From assembly GCA_028554755.1 (NCBI GenBank), contig JAPTOF010000017.1, positions 11,927,501 to 11,991,500 of the forward strand: 64,000 nucleotides of DNA, given 5' to 3'. Position numbers and translations under genes: made by a program. Of the stretch, positions 24,801 through 36,896 are shown one piece after another (position 1 is the first letter of the stretch; each line of letters opens with the position of its first letter). The stretch comes from Cordia subcordata (lineage: Eukaryota > Streptophyta > Magnoliopsida > Boraginales > Cordiaceae). The notes below the pieces were generated by a model that was given only the letters and a program-made list of their open reading frames with translations, searched no databases and was not told the DNA's origin.

Positions 24801-27536
24801 TAAGAGATCCATAAATCTCGCTCTACTCTTTGTAGCTCCTCAACAGAAGGAATTGTTATAGTTTTACCCTCAGATCCATCTTTCTTCACCTTCTTCTTGC
24901 CAAATATCGTTTTCATTGAAACTTTAGCTATCAACTCTTCACCAGGCCACAGCCTAGCATCAGACATCACAGACAAATCACTGGTGAGTGCTTCCAGAGA
25001 ATAACCACCATCAAGTCGCCTCAACGAATTCCACAGTCGAGCCATGTGCATTGTGTCAGCATGGAAACCAGAAAGTTTGAGACCATAGTTCTCTATGACG
25101 TGATTATCAAAGCTGTAGTTGTGCCAGACCTAAGAAAGGACAGGGCAACTCATAATCAGCAGTACTTGTAAGAGAGACAGCACATTCTGGCTAATGACTT
25201 GCTTATTAAGATTTCAAAACAAAAAGAAGGCAGCTAGAAGCAATTGCAGATGCCCAGAAAACAATCCACTGTGAAACAGTTACCTTCTTAATGTCTTGGT
25301 TTTCAAAAAAAGGAACAAACTCAGCTAACAGATCTTTGCCACCACCGTCGAGAACATCTACCCACACACAAGACTTGCCATTGCCAAAATCAGCTTCTGG
25401 TCCAGCATAAATACTCAAGCATATGATTTCTCCATGATCAACAGGTGTTTCTTGCTTGACATCAATCTTGGCTACCTATTGAAAATGACCAAACAGACAG
25501 AACCGAAGCTCAAGAACAGTGAAGAAAATAAATAAATGAGATGGTTAATTTACACCGACATGCTCTGAATTGACTATCAGTATGTAACAATGTTTAAGGC
25601 TATGAAGAGCAGGAAACATGCCTCTGTATCACATGCAAAAATAAGATGCTTGTATTGATTTGTAAGCAATCTGACTACTCTTTTAGCAACAAATTTGTTG
25701 TCCACCACTAGAACTTTGTCAAAGACGCAACTAAGCCTCTTGCAAGGATCCATCCGGCTAGCAGCTTTTACACTGCCAGCAATTTGCTTACTAGGGGTGC
25801 CATTTACATTATTCCGGGTAGGAGATTCTTGATTGGTGAATCTTTGGATGGCATTGGTAGCATCACCTTCATGCACTGGATAAGCTTTTCCATTTTGTTC
25901 TCGCAATATATTGTTGGAGGATAATTCACTAGATTGTTCACCTCTTGATGGTGGAAGCTGAGACAATATTGGAGAATCTACATTCTTGACAGACATTCTC
26001 TGAAATTCCTGAGTAACAGGCACTGGTGCTGAACATCTAATTGGTGGACATACCCGGAGTCTCTGATAAACATTTCCATCTCCTGGCAAGGCCCCTGGAT
26101 GAGCTTTATGATTATCAGGGGTTCCACTTATTGTGGCAGTATTATTTGAAAAGCCGCGAGATTTTTTTCCTTGCTTAACAATTTCAGCTGCTTCTAACCA
26201 GCTTTTACAGGGCCCATTATCATATTGACTTTCTTCAAATTGCATTACACTATAGCTTGACTTCTCCTCAAATTTAAAGGAATTGCGAAATACAGCTGCA
26301 TTAGAAAAGGGATTCTTCGCATTCAAGGATTTGCAATCTTCTTGCCTGCAAAGAACAACATTTTGTAGAATATATCATACAAGAAAAATCAACTATGCTG
26401 CTCAAAATGCTGAAGCCTGGTATGATTAATTCTGGATTCAGATTAAGATGACCTCAGGCCTCTGCATTACACTGAGACTATGTCACAAATCAAACTTCCA
26501 ACATGCCAACTGGGGAATGCACATATCTGATTATGAACACCCTGTTGAATAACATCATCTTCAATAAACAATTTAGCAAATAAGCGCGTATCCATGCCTT
26601 ACAACTCAAACAAGCAACTCTCCGCATGAGACAATTTGCCAATTATATATGCATCAACTGAGACAACTCATTTCATTTGTTTGCTGCTTTAATCTACAAA
26701 AAAACTAATCAAGTATATGCAAAAGACTAGGAAAAAGCAGGAGGATATTGAACCTTCCTTGACTTTCTCTTCTTTCAACTATTTACAAAGGGCAGCCCAA
26801 AAACAGACTGCATTCTACTAACAATTATAGCTTAGCTACACTGATAAGCATCAACATTACCGAACCAATAGATATCTTTGCAGAAAAGTCAAAAACTAGC
26901 AAATGGCTGGGTAAATTGCCACAAATCCACATGGAAAATCCAAAAGGGAAGGAAAATAAAATACAAAAATTACACATTTTTAGCTAGAATATTCGGTGAA
27001 AATAATTTTTTGACCGAAGCAAACAGATACAACCCACATGGTAAAAACCAAATAAAAAACAGAACTCCACAAAGCAAAAATCAAAGAGAACATTTTAGCT
27101 AGAAAGCTTAACGAAATAAATACAATCCACATACTGGAAACCAAAAACTTACACATTGTAGCTAGAAAACTTAACAAATAAAATTCCAGACACACACATT
27201 TTGCTTTTTAAACTTAAAGTGAAGCAAATAAGCACAATCAGCAAACTTTTTTAGCTCGGGACAAAAAAACAGAGACCCAAGTAGTGAAAGGCCTACGGGA
27301 TTACATTTCTACCAAAATATTCCTTAAACAAAAAAAAAAATTAAAAGCGATGAAAAAAGAAGGCAAAACCTGTGAAGTGTCGCAGCCACTTTTCTTAAAG
27401 AAGTTGAAAAGGTGCGAGAGCAAAGCCAGAAATAACGTGGAGGAGCACAAGTGGATAAAAAAGAAGAAGAAGAAGAAGAAGAACAAGAACAAGAAGAGGG
27501 CTTGAAGTGTTGAGTGGTTTGAGCCATAATGGCCAT
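18821..27536 (-). CDS. POLI: plant organellar DNA polymerase I (family A, POLIA/POLIB type)
   Basis: This family-A polymerase replicates and repairs chloroplast and mitochondrial DNA. Twelve exons, in order: 27370-27536, 25622-26345, 25284-25475, 24456-25129, 22177-22654, 21124-21219, 20956-21042, 20676-20870, 19604-19696, 19299-19511, 19117-19206, 18821-18982. They give about 1056 residues; Arabidopsis POLIA/B are 1030-1050. The N-terminus is Ser-rich with Arg, as expected for a transit peptide. The 3'-5' exonuclease has Exo I FACDTE (D295, E297), Exo II NYSFDN and Exo III YSALD. The polymerase has motif A LIVADYGQLELR, motif B RRKAKMLNFSIAYG and motif C QVHDE (1003-1007), all intact. Exon 5 is a large family-specific insertion. 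The intron after exon 2 has a GC donor. The start is the first ATG (27536) in the frame; the open frame upstream lacks ATG. Whether it is the A or B paralogue is not resolved. Confidence 0.95.
21508..21613. repeat. perfect 53-bp tandem duplication in a polymerase intron
   Basis: Two identical head-to-tail copies (21508-21560 and 21561-21613), each starting ATGGATTGTATTTAGGGG, lie in the intron between exons 5 and 6 of the polymerase gene. Identity suggests a recent slippage or duplication event. No function is evident. Confidence 0.9.
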
Positions 27537-28150
27537 GGCCTCTGCAACTCTGCTGCCTAGCTTGCTACTAGAGCAAGTCTTGATAGATGACGACAAAGAA
27601 GCCGTCTTGATAAGCTTTTGAAGTTGAACCAAAAAAAGAAAAAAGAGCAAAAATACTTTTTATGTTAAATTTTTTTGTGGGTGCAAAAGAAAATTTTTAG
27701 GGTTTATGAGGGGTTTATTTTATTTTATTTTTTTTTCTATTTGTGTGAAAGTGAAGGGTTCTGAGGTTGCGACAGAGGCAGAGCAGAGGCCATGTATGTA
27801 GAGAGAGAAAGTGGGGGAGTGGAGAGAGAGAGAGGAGGGAAATAGAAGAGTCAGCTGCTGACCTCAGAAAAACAAAAACAGGGTTTAAAGTGTTGGGTTG
27901 GGAATTTGGGTTGGCAAATATTTGTTTCCTTTTGTGTTGGGGGGTTCTTTGGAATTTTTTTTTTATCTTGGGACCAACAAGTTACAGAAATTGCACGATG
28001 GCCATAGTGTTTAATGGTCCCCCGCGATACACACGGGTAAAAATTGAGGTTAAAAGTGATTCACGATTCGAGCTTGATCCCAATTTTTTATATTAGATGA
28101 CTATCCTCAACTTAATTAGTGCTCTATATAAGGCATATATTGTATATTGA
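27537..28150 (-). promoter_or_regulatory. 5' leader and promoter region of the polymerase gene
   Basis: This lies upstream of the polymerase start at 27536. It is rich in CT/GA runs (about 27780-27850), as is usual for plant leaders. I cannot place the transcription start. No gene is seen on the plus strand, although a 109-codon frame runs through it. Confidence 0.35.
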
Positions 28151-30078
28151 AAGTGGAATGCTTAGAGGAAATTAAAAATTACAACATAAGAGTTAAGTAT
28201 TGTGTTAAATTATTGATACAATTATATATACTATTTAACAATTAAATATTACCGCTTATGTTATAATGTTAAGAAAGACTACTCGTTATATTGATATACC
28301 CAAGGATAGCTCCAAATTTTTCATAATAGTGTCATTTGACACCATATGATACAACTCAATTTTTTTAAAAAAGAATTTATGTACATATTGCATTTAGAAA
28401 AAAAACTATACATGTGTTATGTTGAAAAAGTCAATTTTGACCCCACCAAAATATTCTATGACCCTAGACTTATCTTTCCATCTTTTTATTAAAAGTGATA
28501 TACTTGATAGCATTAAAGATGGAATGATAACTCAACGTTTTCAAAATATGAGACCCGTTATCAAAGTTAATTGTAGCATTTATAGTTTGACAAAGTATTC
28601 AAGTTTTTTATATCGATTATTTTTATATTGATACCAGTAAAAAAAAATAGCTCCACCCCTCGATATACCTCATTATGTGTGTCCATGGGTTAAAAAGATC
28701 TTATTTTGTTTGAGAAAGAAGGGATAAGTTAGTAGCTTTATGTTATGTGGTTTATTCACCTTATGTTTTCTAAAAGAAAAAGTAAAAAATAATTAGATTC
28801 ATGTTTGTAAGGTTGTGGAGGGTTAAGTAACCCGATTTGTTCCCATCTACTCACAGCTCTCCTATCCAAACAAGGGAATGGATTCAAGAACTCCAAAACC
28901 ATTATCCTCTTTCTTTTCCCTTCAATCCAAATAGGGGTAGTATGAACAATTAATCGACTTGAATTTATTGTTAAAAGTGTGAAGAAATTAGTTGGAATTT
29001 TTTAATATACAACACAACTGAGATAGAAAAGAGTTGGTGTGCTCAAACTTTGGACTTTTTGTTGAAAATTACATGTTGATGTAATTTTCTGAATAAACAC
29101 ATTATATAAGATTGTCTTATATAGAGCCAATATGTGTCTCAAGAGGAATTATTAGAGATTCAACAACTGATTAAATGTACGATAATAAGGTTTAGTTTAT
29201 TTTATTTCGTTTACATGATATTATTTAGCTTGCATGTCTTTTTTATTATTTGGGGGAGTCAAAGCTTGCATGTCTTATAGGTAACAAATTCATTAACCAG
29301 GAAAAAGATCAAAATGAACCGTTTTAAAGAATGTAAGTAACATTACCTTGTACTATGAAAAATTAATCAACATGAATTTATTGGTAAAGAATAATAAAAT
29401 TTTATATCATCTTTTTATCTGTTATTCTTTTTATGTGATAAGTCATACATTACACATAAAAATTTTCGTATATATGACAAAAATTTTACCACATAAAGGA
29501 GAGTGTAAAAGGATGAGAAGTTGATATATAGTAATGCTAGCTACAAAAAAGAAAGAATAAAAAAAGGAGGAGGAATTTTAGTTGGTACCCAACTCAGTGC
29601 TATAAAATATATAATAGGTAAGGACACAAAAATTTAAAAATATCATTTGATTTATCTTTAAATTTTCTTATTAATTTAATAATACAAATTGACATGAACT
29701 ATTAAAAAATAAACGAGATATAAAAATTTCAAGAAATAGTTACCAGCGTCAAGTAACACCCCACCACCCATCCTCGTTACAAGTTCGGGGGAAAAAAAGT
29801 ACAATTGTTGAGGGATAGAAATGTGGTAGAACAACTTTAAAATCTTTTATAGCTCGTATTGAATTGGTGAAAAAGATACATATTATTTACAATAACTAAT
29901 TGAATTAACTTAAAAATAAAAAAGGTTAAAATTCAGCTTGTTCTAAAAGTCAAAAATTTCAACTTAAAAAATTTCATATTTTTCAAAGTTTATAAAAGAA
30001 ATATTTTTAAGAAAAAAATCAATCCAAACGATCGCGAAATCTCTTATCGTTCCACCACTCATGGCTTTCTGTTCTTCA
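28151..30078. other. AT-rich intergenic DNA, no gene seen
   Basis: About 1.9 kb between the polymerase promoter and the 3' end of the kinase gene. It is AT-rich, with degraded low-complexity tracts and no reading frame that resembles a known protein. The last few hundred bases probably contain the kinase 3' untranslated region. Confidence 0.45.
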
Positions 30079-33000
30079 TCAATTACTCATAGTTCTTTGC
30101 AGAGGCTTTTGATCAGCATCATGATCTTCTTCTTCTGGATCATGATGATCCTCTGGGGTCTTATTATTGTCTCTAGAAAGAAACTCGAGTGCAGAGACCA
30201 CATCACTTATCAATGGTCGAGTGGAGGCTTCTTCTTGGAGACACATGGCTGCAACTGCAAGAGCTTGGTACAGTCCTTTCATGGGGTACTTTCCTTCCAG
30301 CCGCGGGTCTGCCATCATGTGGAACTTCTTCTTGTCTCTGAACAACGGTTCTGCCTGCTCACATATAATGCCAACAAAATGCTAATGGTGACTTGAACTC
30401 GAGAGCGTTTGTCATTTTAAGACCAAGTGTAGAATTTCAAGTCTTCAAATGTGTAGTACATGTACTCTTAAAATAGACACAAAGCTCCCCTTTCTAATGG
30501 TCCTTAAATATATAGCATACACATCGTTTGTCTATTTTGAAATCAGATAAATAATCTATATTCATGGTAAACTACTGGGACATGATGTTATTTATCGTAT
30601 TATTTATGGAGTTTGAACTTCTCAAACTAAGGGCTTGTATGATTGGTTTTTTTTTTTTTATAGAAAAGCACTTCTTTCTCAAAAAAAAAACACATGGTTT
30701 TTGCATAATTAAAAAAAAAATATCTAAAAGAAGCTTAATCTCACTTTTTTTTAGAAACCAAAATCTTGAATTATTTTTCAAAAATTTTAGATTAAAGCAC
30801 TTTTTAAAAAGACCATTCAAGCAAGCCCTGAATTTTTATCAAGAATCATGCAACCTTTGATCGTTTACACATACCCATGTAATAAGGTTCTGCTCTTCAT
30901 TTGGTCTTGAAGTGTCTATGACTCTCCTCCCAGTGATCATCTCCAAAAACACAACTCCAAAACTGTATACATCGGACTTGGTGGTCAACTGACCGGTCAA
31001 CGCATACTCAGGTGCACAGTAGCCATAGGTACCCATTATCCTGGTGGATACATGATCCTTGTCACCGGTTGGTCCAAGTTTTGCAAACCCAAAATCAGAG
31101 AGCTTCACATTGAAGTTCTCATCTAAGAGTATATTGGATGATTTGAAGTCACGGTATATTACTGGAGGATTAGCTTTTTCATGTAAATATTCCAGTCCTT
31201 TTGCTGCTTCTTCTGCAATCTTCATCCTAGTATTCCAATCAAGAGGCTTTATATCTGGACCTATGTCTGAACATTAAGAGTAAATCTCATTAGCACCTCT
31301 GCAGCTAAACATGAGTAGCAAACATGCAATGCCATTGGGCAGGAACCGGGGAAGGGATCGGATTTATGCCGACATTGTGAGCATGGATTTATCCCAACAG
31401 GAGCAAGAGTAACAATACTGTTTACAATGCTACGTCAGCGGATATAGTAAGCAGAATTATACGAAAAGAGGAGATATGAAATAACTATAACGATTGCATT
31501 GGAGTGCATCGGATGGACGTCATGTGGTTGATATTATTCTTCCAGGAACATAATTCTTGTTTCAAAGGATGAATCTGTCAAATTTGATCAACTATTAACG
31601 AGTAATCCTAATGTGAGTAGATTTGGTCAGGGAGATGTAGAAATAGTAGTTCTTGGCATGCATGTTTTTCCTTTCTTTTGGTAATGCTTCCTCTTAGCTC
31701 AAATACGCGGACGAGACTAATATTATAAGTATTACAAATAACTACTCCGGGTTAAGTAATTTAAAATGACCAATGCACGGGAACAGTAGAATGCATGAAA
31801 ATTTTGAATCTGGTTATTATCACATTAACATAGATCATAATCTTCCTGGTTGAGCATACCAAGAAGGTGATCCTCTAGTGAGCCATTTGCCATGTACTCG
31901 TACACCAGTACTCTCTGATCACCCTCACAACAGTATCCTATCAAATTGACAAGATTAGGGTGGTGAAGAAGGCTTAACATGAGGACCTCCACAAGGAATT
32001 CTTTGCTCCCTTGGAATCCATTCCTGTCAAGTTGTTTAATAGCAACATCCTGTTATGGGGTGAAGAAAGAAAGAAACAAGAAAGAACTCCATAAGTGAAA
32101 TGAAACAAGAAGAATTTGAAACATATTTAGGGCCTGTTTGGATTAGCTATTTTTCAGGAAAAAGTACTTTTTTCTTAAAAGAATACTTTCTTTTTGCAAT
32201 AACTATTTGGATTGGCTTTCAAATAAAACTTTTTTTAGAAGCCAAAATTTTGAACTTCCCAAAAAGCATAAACTATTAAAAAAGTACATTTAGAAAAAGT
32301 CAATCCAAACAAGCCTTAACATGACAAACAAGAATGCAAAAGGGTGGTTGGAAATACTATGTTTTTGCTCCGTAGGTGACCTTTGTACACCCTCCCAAAA
32401 CCACCTTCACCAATTAAAAAATCAAGATTAAAATTCTGAGTTGCAGCACACAACTCACGGTAGGAGAAAATCTGAGAGGAAATATTCCCTTTTCCAAACT
32501 CTTCTATTTCTTGAGCTATCTGCCTCCTCCTCTTGTTATCTGCAGATGCAATTAATCAATCAATGAGAGCTTGTCTCAACAAAACTAATCTGCATTTTGT
32601 AGCTTCTGATCATAAGTTCCTCTGATTTGAGTGATTCTGATGGTGAATCTAATAAATATGATAAGTCTTCACCAATCAGGTTGAAATGCAATGATTTTGC
32701 ACAGGAAATGCAAAGAAATGTGCGTCAAATCACATTCAGTTGGCACCATAAGTGATGTTTGTTATCATCAAAACCATGAGAAGAAATTTGATTCTATATG
32801 TAACACCTTATTGTGGAAACTCTTGGTGAAAATTTTGAAGGTATGCACAGAAAAAGGAACAACAATGCTCAGCTGCAGGTAGATTTGCACCCCTTTCTTT
32901 ACTTGCCTGCTGGCATGTAATTAGCTTTGATCACAAGGCTTTGATGTAACAATATAATGAAGAAAGAAAAATTACAGATCGAAAGATAATGACCGATAAA

Positions 33001-33263
33001 ATCTTTAGAGAAGGCAAAAATGAGGACCTATGGAATAGAACTATGGGGGTTTAAATCTGCATAAATCTGATACATTATCTTAGCACAAACATGTTAAACA
33101 TACCAGTTTTGAGAGCAAGATTTGCAAATGAAGCTAACACTCTTGTTTCTTCATATTTCTTGATGCTTTTCCTCAATGACCTTTTCTGGATATACTCTTC
33201 TGACATGCAACATTGTAACCAATTCTTCATTCTTTCGCCCTTCAGTTGCTTCATCAAAACCAT
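30079..33263 (-). CDS. receptor-like cytoplasmic kinase, PBL type (subfamily VII, PBL23-like)
   Basis: A serine/threonine kinase of the RLCK VII/PBL family, which relays signals from plasma-membrane pattern and hormone receptors. Five exons: 33104-33263, 32358-32539, 31860-32049, 30875-31266, 30079-30354, giving 399 residues. The glycine loop is GEGGFG (97-102), the VAIK lysine is 119, the catalytic loop is YRDFKSSN (D217, so an RD kinase with Tyr for His), the DFG motif is 235-237 followed by Phe instead of the usual Leu, and the activation segment is [15 protein letters not shown]. The C-terminus is acidic and His-rich ([11 protein letters not shown]). The first ATG (33263) gives MVLMKQ; a later ATG at 33230 gives MKNWLQCC, whose paired Cys could be lipid-modified and may be the true start. 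The position next to the polymerase gene matches PBL23 in Arabidopsis, from memory. Confidence 0.92.
30631..30830. mobile_element. MITE copy 2, in the last kinase intron
   Basis: Terminal inverted repeats GGGCTTGTATGATTGG and (complement of the right end) GGGCTTGCTTGAATGG enclose a T/A-run interior of about 200 bp. The flanks TAA and TGA could be a degraded 3-bp target duplication. It lies in the intron 30355-30874. Confidence 0.75.
32130..32316. mobile_element. MITE copy 3, in the second kinase intron
   Basis: This is the best-preserved copy, about 187 bp. The left end GGGCCTGTTTGGATTAGC and the complement of the right end AGGCTTGTTTGGATTGAC are inverted repeats. TTA stands just outside the left end and at the right junction, fitting the 3-bp TWA target duplication of PIF/Harbinger (Tourist-like) elements. 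It lies in the intron 32050-32357. Confidence 0.8.
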
Positions 33264-34283
33264 TTCTAGATTCAAAGAGCAATCATTGCTTTTTTAGTTT
33301 CATATATGTTGTTACAAATAATTTTGCAAGATTTTCCAGAATCATTGATAAAAGCTCTCCAAGTTCAGAAAAATAATGCTTGAAAAATGTGAGCATTATG
33401 CCGCGAGAGCAGAAACCATAGTCCTGGAAAGAGTGCCAGTCTTTTTCTGGTCCTCCAGGAAACTCAGGAAAATCCCCACATTTGACTTGTTTTTCTATTC
33501 CTTCAAAAACAAATTTATGGATAGGCCTTTGACATAGTCAAAAAAATTTGTTGAAATTAGTTACCCATGGACAGGAGACAACCACATGTTAAGAAAGTTA
33601 AAGTAAAATCTTGATGCTATTTAGCCAAATCCACATAATTTTCTCTCTCACGCTTGGCATTTTAGTGCTTCATATAGGTAATCAAATACATGGAGGAGAA
33701 ATATCAAGAAAAAAAAATCAAATAGCCCCACAAATTTACATCATCAGCCACACGCTGCATTATTTCTGCATTTGCATCTCCAGACTGCAAATTTTCGAAT
33801 TTTCTGCTCTTAGTTCAACTTGAAGCTAAAAATTTTTTTAATCTTTAGAAATTGGTTGGTTTGCGTGAGGTTGGCCTACAGGGTTCGCCAAAAAACATCT
33901 AGTAGTACATTTAGTATTTCATTAAGAGTGCAGTAGCTTAACGTCACCTACACCATTTGTTTCAAAATTAACCACTTGATTTGCTTATAAGTTAATCAAA
34001 GTGGATACTAGTTCAAACCAGATTTTCCAGATTTTGTCATCATTGTATATTGCAGCACCTTGCTTCAGTTCGGTCACTGTATCTTACAGATGACTAGTTG
34101 AGCAACTAGATTTCTGACTTTTGATGGATCATACCAATTAGTCTCTATCTCTTTGGCAATGTTGTTACACCACAAACACTTGGCATTTACCAAACTAAAA
34201 GCATTTTACAGTTGGACAGTCTGGTATATTGTCATTCACTTGAAACTTGTTAGTCTCTTAGTATGATCTTCCTACACCATAAA
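33264..34283. other. 5' flank of the kinase gene
   Basis: The first few hundred bases should contain the kinase leader and promoter. No reading frame resembles a protein I know, and I see no clear TATA element I would defend. Confidence 0.4.
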
Positions 34284-34525
34284 GATCATGATACATTCTG
34301 GTAGATCATGAATGCATTGTGAATACAAGACTAGCTTGAAACGTGTTGAAGATCATTACATGAAATATGAAACTCAGGAAAGGTGGCAGCGAACAGCAAA
34401 CTAAGATCATGATACATTCTGGTAGATCATGGATGCATTTTGAATACCTCACTAGCTCGAAACATGTTGAAGATCAGCACATGAATATGAAACCCAAGAA
34501 AAGTAGTAGCAAACTGAAGCATACA
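34284..34525. repeat. 121-bp imperfect tandem duplication
   Basis: Two head-to-tail copies start GATCATGATACATTCTGGTA at 34284 and 34405, with scattered differences. They lie in the 3' flank of the PMD gene, just before a second, shorter duplication. Confidence 0.85.
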
Positions 34526-34561
34526 CGATCTGTTATGTATCTCATCCTCCCATAATTACTT

Positions 34562-34660
34562 ACAGACGTAAAGCTAAACAAGAAATAGAAAAGATGAACT
34601 AATTTAGACCACAGACATAAAGCTAAACAAGAAACAGAAAAAATGAACTAATTTAGACCA
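34562..34660. repeat. 49-bp imperfect tandem duplication
   Basis: Two copies starting ACAGACGTAAAGCTAAACAA (34562) and ACAGACATAAAGCTAAACAA (34611), about three differences, directly downstream of the PMD gene stop on the minus strand. Confidence 0.85.
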
Positions 34661-34736
34661 AACAACTGCAATGTTTTCTCCTACTAGAACATAGGAACTG
34701 AGGCATGCTTTTCTGTGATTAGCCATTCCGCCTATG

Positions 34737-36896
34737 TCATATGCTCGGGTTCTTTTTCAGCCCGGTGACAAAACTTTCGATTCTGCTAATACGAGCACTA
34801 AGATCCACCAAACTTGGGAACTGAAATGTGAAAGATCTAGTCTTGTGTTCTTCACCTTGAACCATTGTAGGATCCGAGTTCTCACTTCCATCCTCATGGA
34901 CATTTTCAGCTGGTGCATTTGATTGCCCTCCGGGAGCTTCATGCTTCAAAATCCGTTCTTCCAAATTCCCCATTGATTTTGACCTCCTGAAAGCTTCAGT
35001 ACCGGCACTTGGGGGTGATAGATTTGGGAACCGAGTTTCCAATAGTGGATTACCCTTAGAAGCCAATTTCTCCTCACTGCCACGGCTGTTTCTGCACATT
35101 TGAAGTGTCCCCGTGGGGGAGCATAAGTTTTCTTCAGCCACTTCCTGTTTAGGAGGAAAACCAGGAGGCGCATCAGGCTCAGGTAATCTCTCCTCATTGA
35201 TATATCGCTTGCTATGCTTCTGCAATATAACCACAGGGGTGCAAGACTTCTCTTCAACCCTTTTCCTTTTAGGAGAGAAACCAGCAGGCACATCAAGTTC
35301 AGGTTCGGTTTTAATTTTAACTGGTTGCTGCAGAAATTTTGTTCTGTAGCTCTCACTACTAGTACACCAAGGGAGACCAGAAGTTTGTTTATCGTCTTTC
35401 ATTGCATTGCATTTCGGAGGAAATCCTGGTGGGACATCTGGTTCATTCTTAATAACCAGTTGATTTTTATGCTTAAAAGTTCTTGATCTTGTAGCACTTC
35501 TCCGTCTTTGCTTCATGCCCTGAATTCCATCAACAGGAACAGAGACACTTTTCCTCCACCAGTCCATGTATCTATGACAAACATCTGATTCATGCAACCT
35601 AGAAGGGAGAAACAAGTATGTGTGATCACCAAAAGGCCGAATGTAATTATACCACGCCATTTCTGGATTTGTATTTGAACGAGGAATCCATTGAGGAAGG
35701 TCTTGATCATACCCAAATTGCATTGCCACTCTGTGAGGCTGATAAGTCTCTTTGCAGTCTATGCCAAGAAGCTCACACGCCCTTAAGCACCGCGCAAAAG
35801 ATTCCAAATCTTCATCTTCATTGAGACCTTCTCCTATTGGCAACCACTCTTCCTTTTCCTTGTAAAACAAAGGCAATGACCACTTGTCCAAAGCCAAAGC
35901 ATATGGCCTCCATAGAAATGCCTCCCCTGCAGAGTCAATAGCTGGCCTTATGTTTATCTCATCAGCTTGCTTGACAGCGTGCCACCGAGCCACTCTTGGC
36001 TCACCAGCCTTGATGAAATTTGGCTCAGGCCGCAAAATCACTAGCCTCTCCCAAGCCCAAACCTGGACCAAGTGAAATGGTGCCCAAACTGTTAGTGCTA
36101 ACAAGCTATCCTCACCATCCTCCCCACTTAACAGAGTTGCAGCAGCCATTGTTTCCTTCAACAAACTCAAGTCCCTGTACATGTTAGCTAAAACAGCAGG
36201 GGCAAGCGCAATTCGCGTCCCTCTAGCAAGGTGAATGGCGATTGGAAAAACTTGTTCATTCACTCTATCATAATGGTTCCCTGGAAAAACATATCTTGAT
36301 AGCCACATTGATAAAAAAGCCTCATGCTCTAAGTGATCTCCACTCTCCATGAACAGATTCAACCACTGACCATAACAATTGTTATTAAGCCTAACAAGAT
36401 ATTTTCGCACATTTTTCAGTTCTTCTTCAATGCTAAACGATTCTTTACCTTCAAGAGGCAATGAAACAGGCCCACCCAGAACTGAAAAACCACCAAGAAC
36501 AATCATATCCTCCAATGTAAGACTAGCTTCACCCCATGGAAACAGAAAAGTATTAGTCTCAGCACACCATCTCTCTGCAACATTCAAGATCAACTCATTG
36601 TTTCTATGGATTTTATAGGTTGAAGCCATGATTGCTTCATGAACACCAGCTTGTTTCCACACATTTTGGTACTTAGATTCCATATTTTCAACCCATTTTT
36701 TCCATTTCCTTGGTGGGTTTCTCCTCCAGCCATGAAAACCCACTTCAAGTGGCCACTTACACTTGGGTGAAAGTGATGGAAGCTTCAAACTTGGCCCTTC
36801 AATGGCTGCAACAGTTGGTTTCAAGAAGTGGGCATTTCTTTTGTATGGTACACCACCTGTAGGTGAAACCATCACCTCTTCTCTTTCCTCAATCAT
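34737..36896 (-). CDS. plant mobile domain (PMD/MAIN-like) protein, intronless
   Basis: A single-exon gene of 719 residues. About residues 45-450 match the plant mobile domain (aminotransferase-like, PMD), a fold that also occurs in Mutator- and Gypsy-type transposons and has been domesticated in plant genes such as MAIN and MAIL1, which act in silencing and genome stability. Recognisable segments are WKKWVENMESKYQNVWKQAG, the FPWGEASLTLEDM segment, VFPIAIHLARG, and PFGDHTYLFLPSRLHESD. The C-terminal 250 residues are charged, look nuclear, and hold three spaced motifs of the form P-[PA]-G-F-[PS]-P-K, including PPGFPPK and PAGFSPK. The frame is intact over its whole length and nothing transposon-like surrounds it, so I read it as a host gene. 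The start is the ATG at 36896. Its function is not known to me. Confidence 0.9.
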   Translation of the reverse strand: MIEEREEVMVSPTGGVPYKRNAHFLKPTVAAIEGPSLKLPSLSPKCKWPLEVGFHGWRRNPPRKWKKWVENMESKYQNVWKQAGVHEAIMASTYKIHRNNELILNVAERWCAETNTFLFPWGEASLTLEDMIVLGGFSVLGGPVSLPLEGKESFSIEEELKNVRKYLVRLNNNCYGQWLNLFMESGDHLEHEAFLSMWLSRYVFPGNHYDRVNEQVFPIAIHLARGTRIALAPAVLANMYRDLSLLKETMAAATLLSGEDGEDSLLALTVWAPFHLVQVWAWERLVILRPEPNFIKAGEPRVARWHAVKQADEINIRPAIDSAGEAFLWRPYALALDKWSLPLFYKEKEEWLPIGEGLNEDEDLESFARCLRACELLGIDCKETYQPHRVAMQFGYDQDLPQWIPRSNTNPEMAWYNYIRPFGDHTYLFLPSRLHESDVCHRYMDWWRKSVSVPVDGIQGMKQRRRSATRSRTFKHKNQLVIKNEPDVPPGFPPKCNAMKDDKQTSGLPWCTSSESYRTKFLQQPVKIKTEPELDVPAGFSPKRKRVEEKSCTPVVILQKHSKRYINEERLPEPDAPPGFPPKQEVAEENLCSPTGTLQMCRNSRGSEEKLASKGNPLLETRFPNLSPPSAGTEAFRRSKSMGNLEERILKHEAPGGQSNAPAENVHEDGSENSDPTMVQGEEHKTRSFTFQFPSLVDLSARISRIESFVTGLKKNPSI

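Noticed and set aside
30061..30396. Plus-strand 111-codon frame over the kinase C-terminus
   Set aside because: It is the antisense of a kinase exon and shows no domain.
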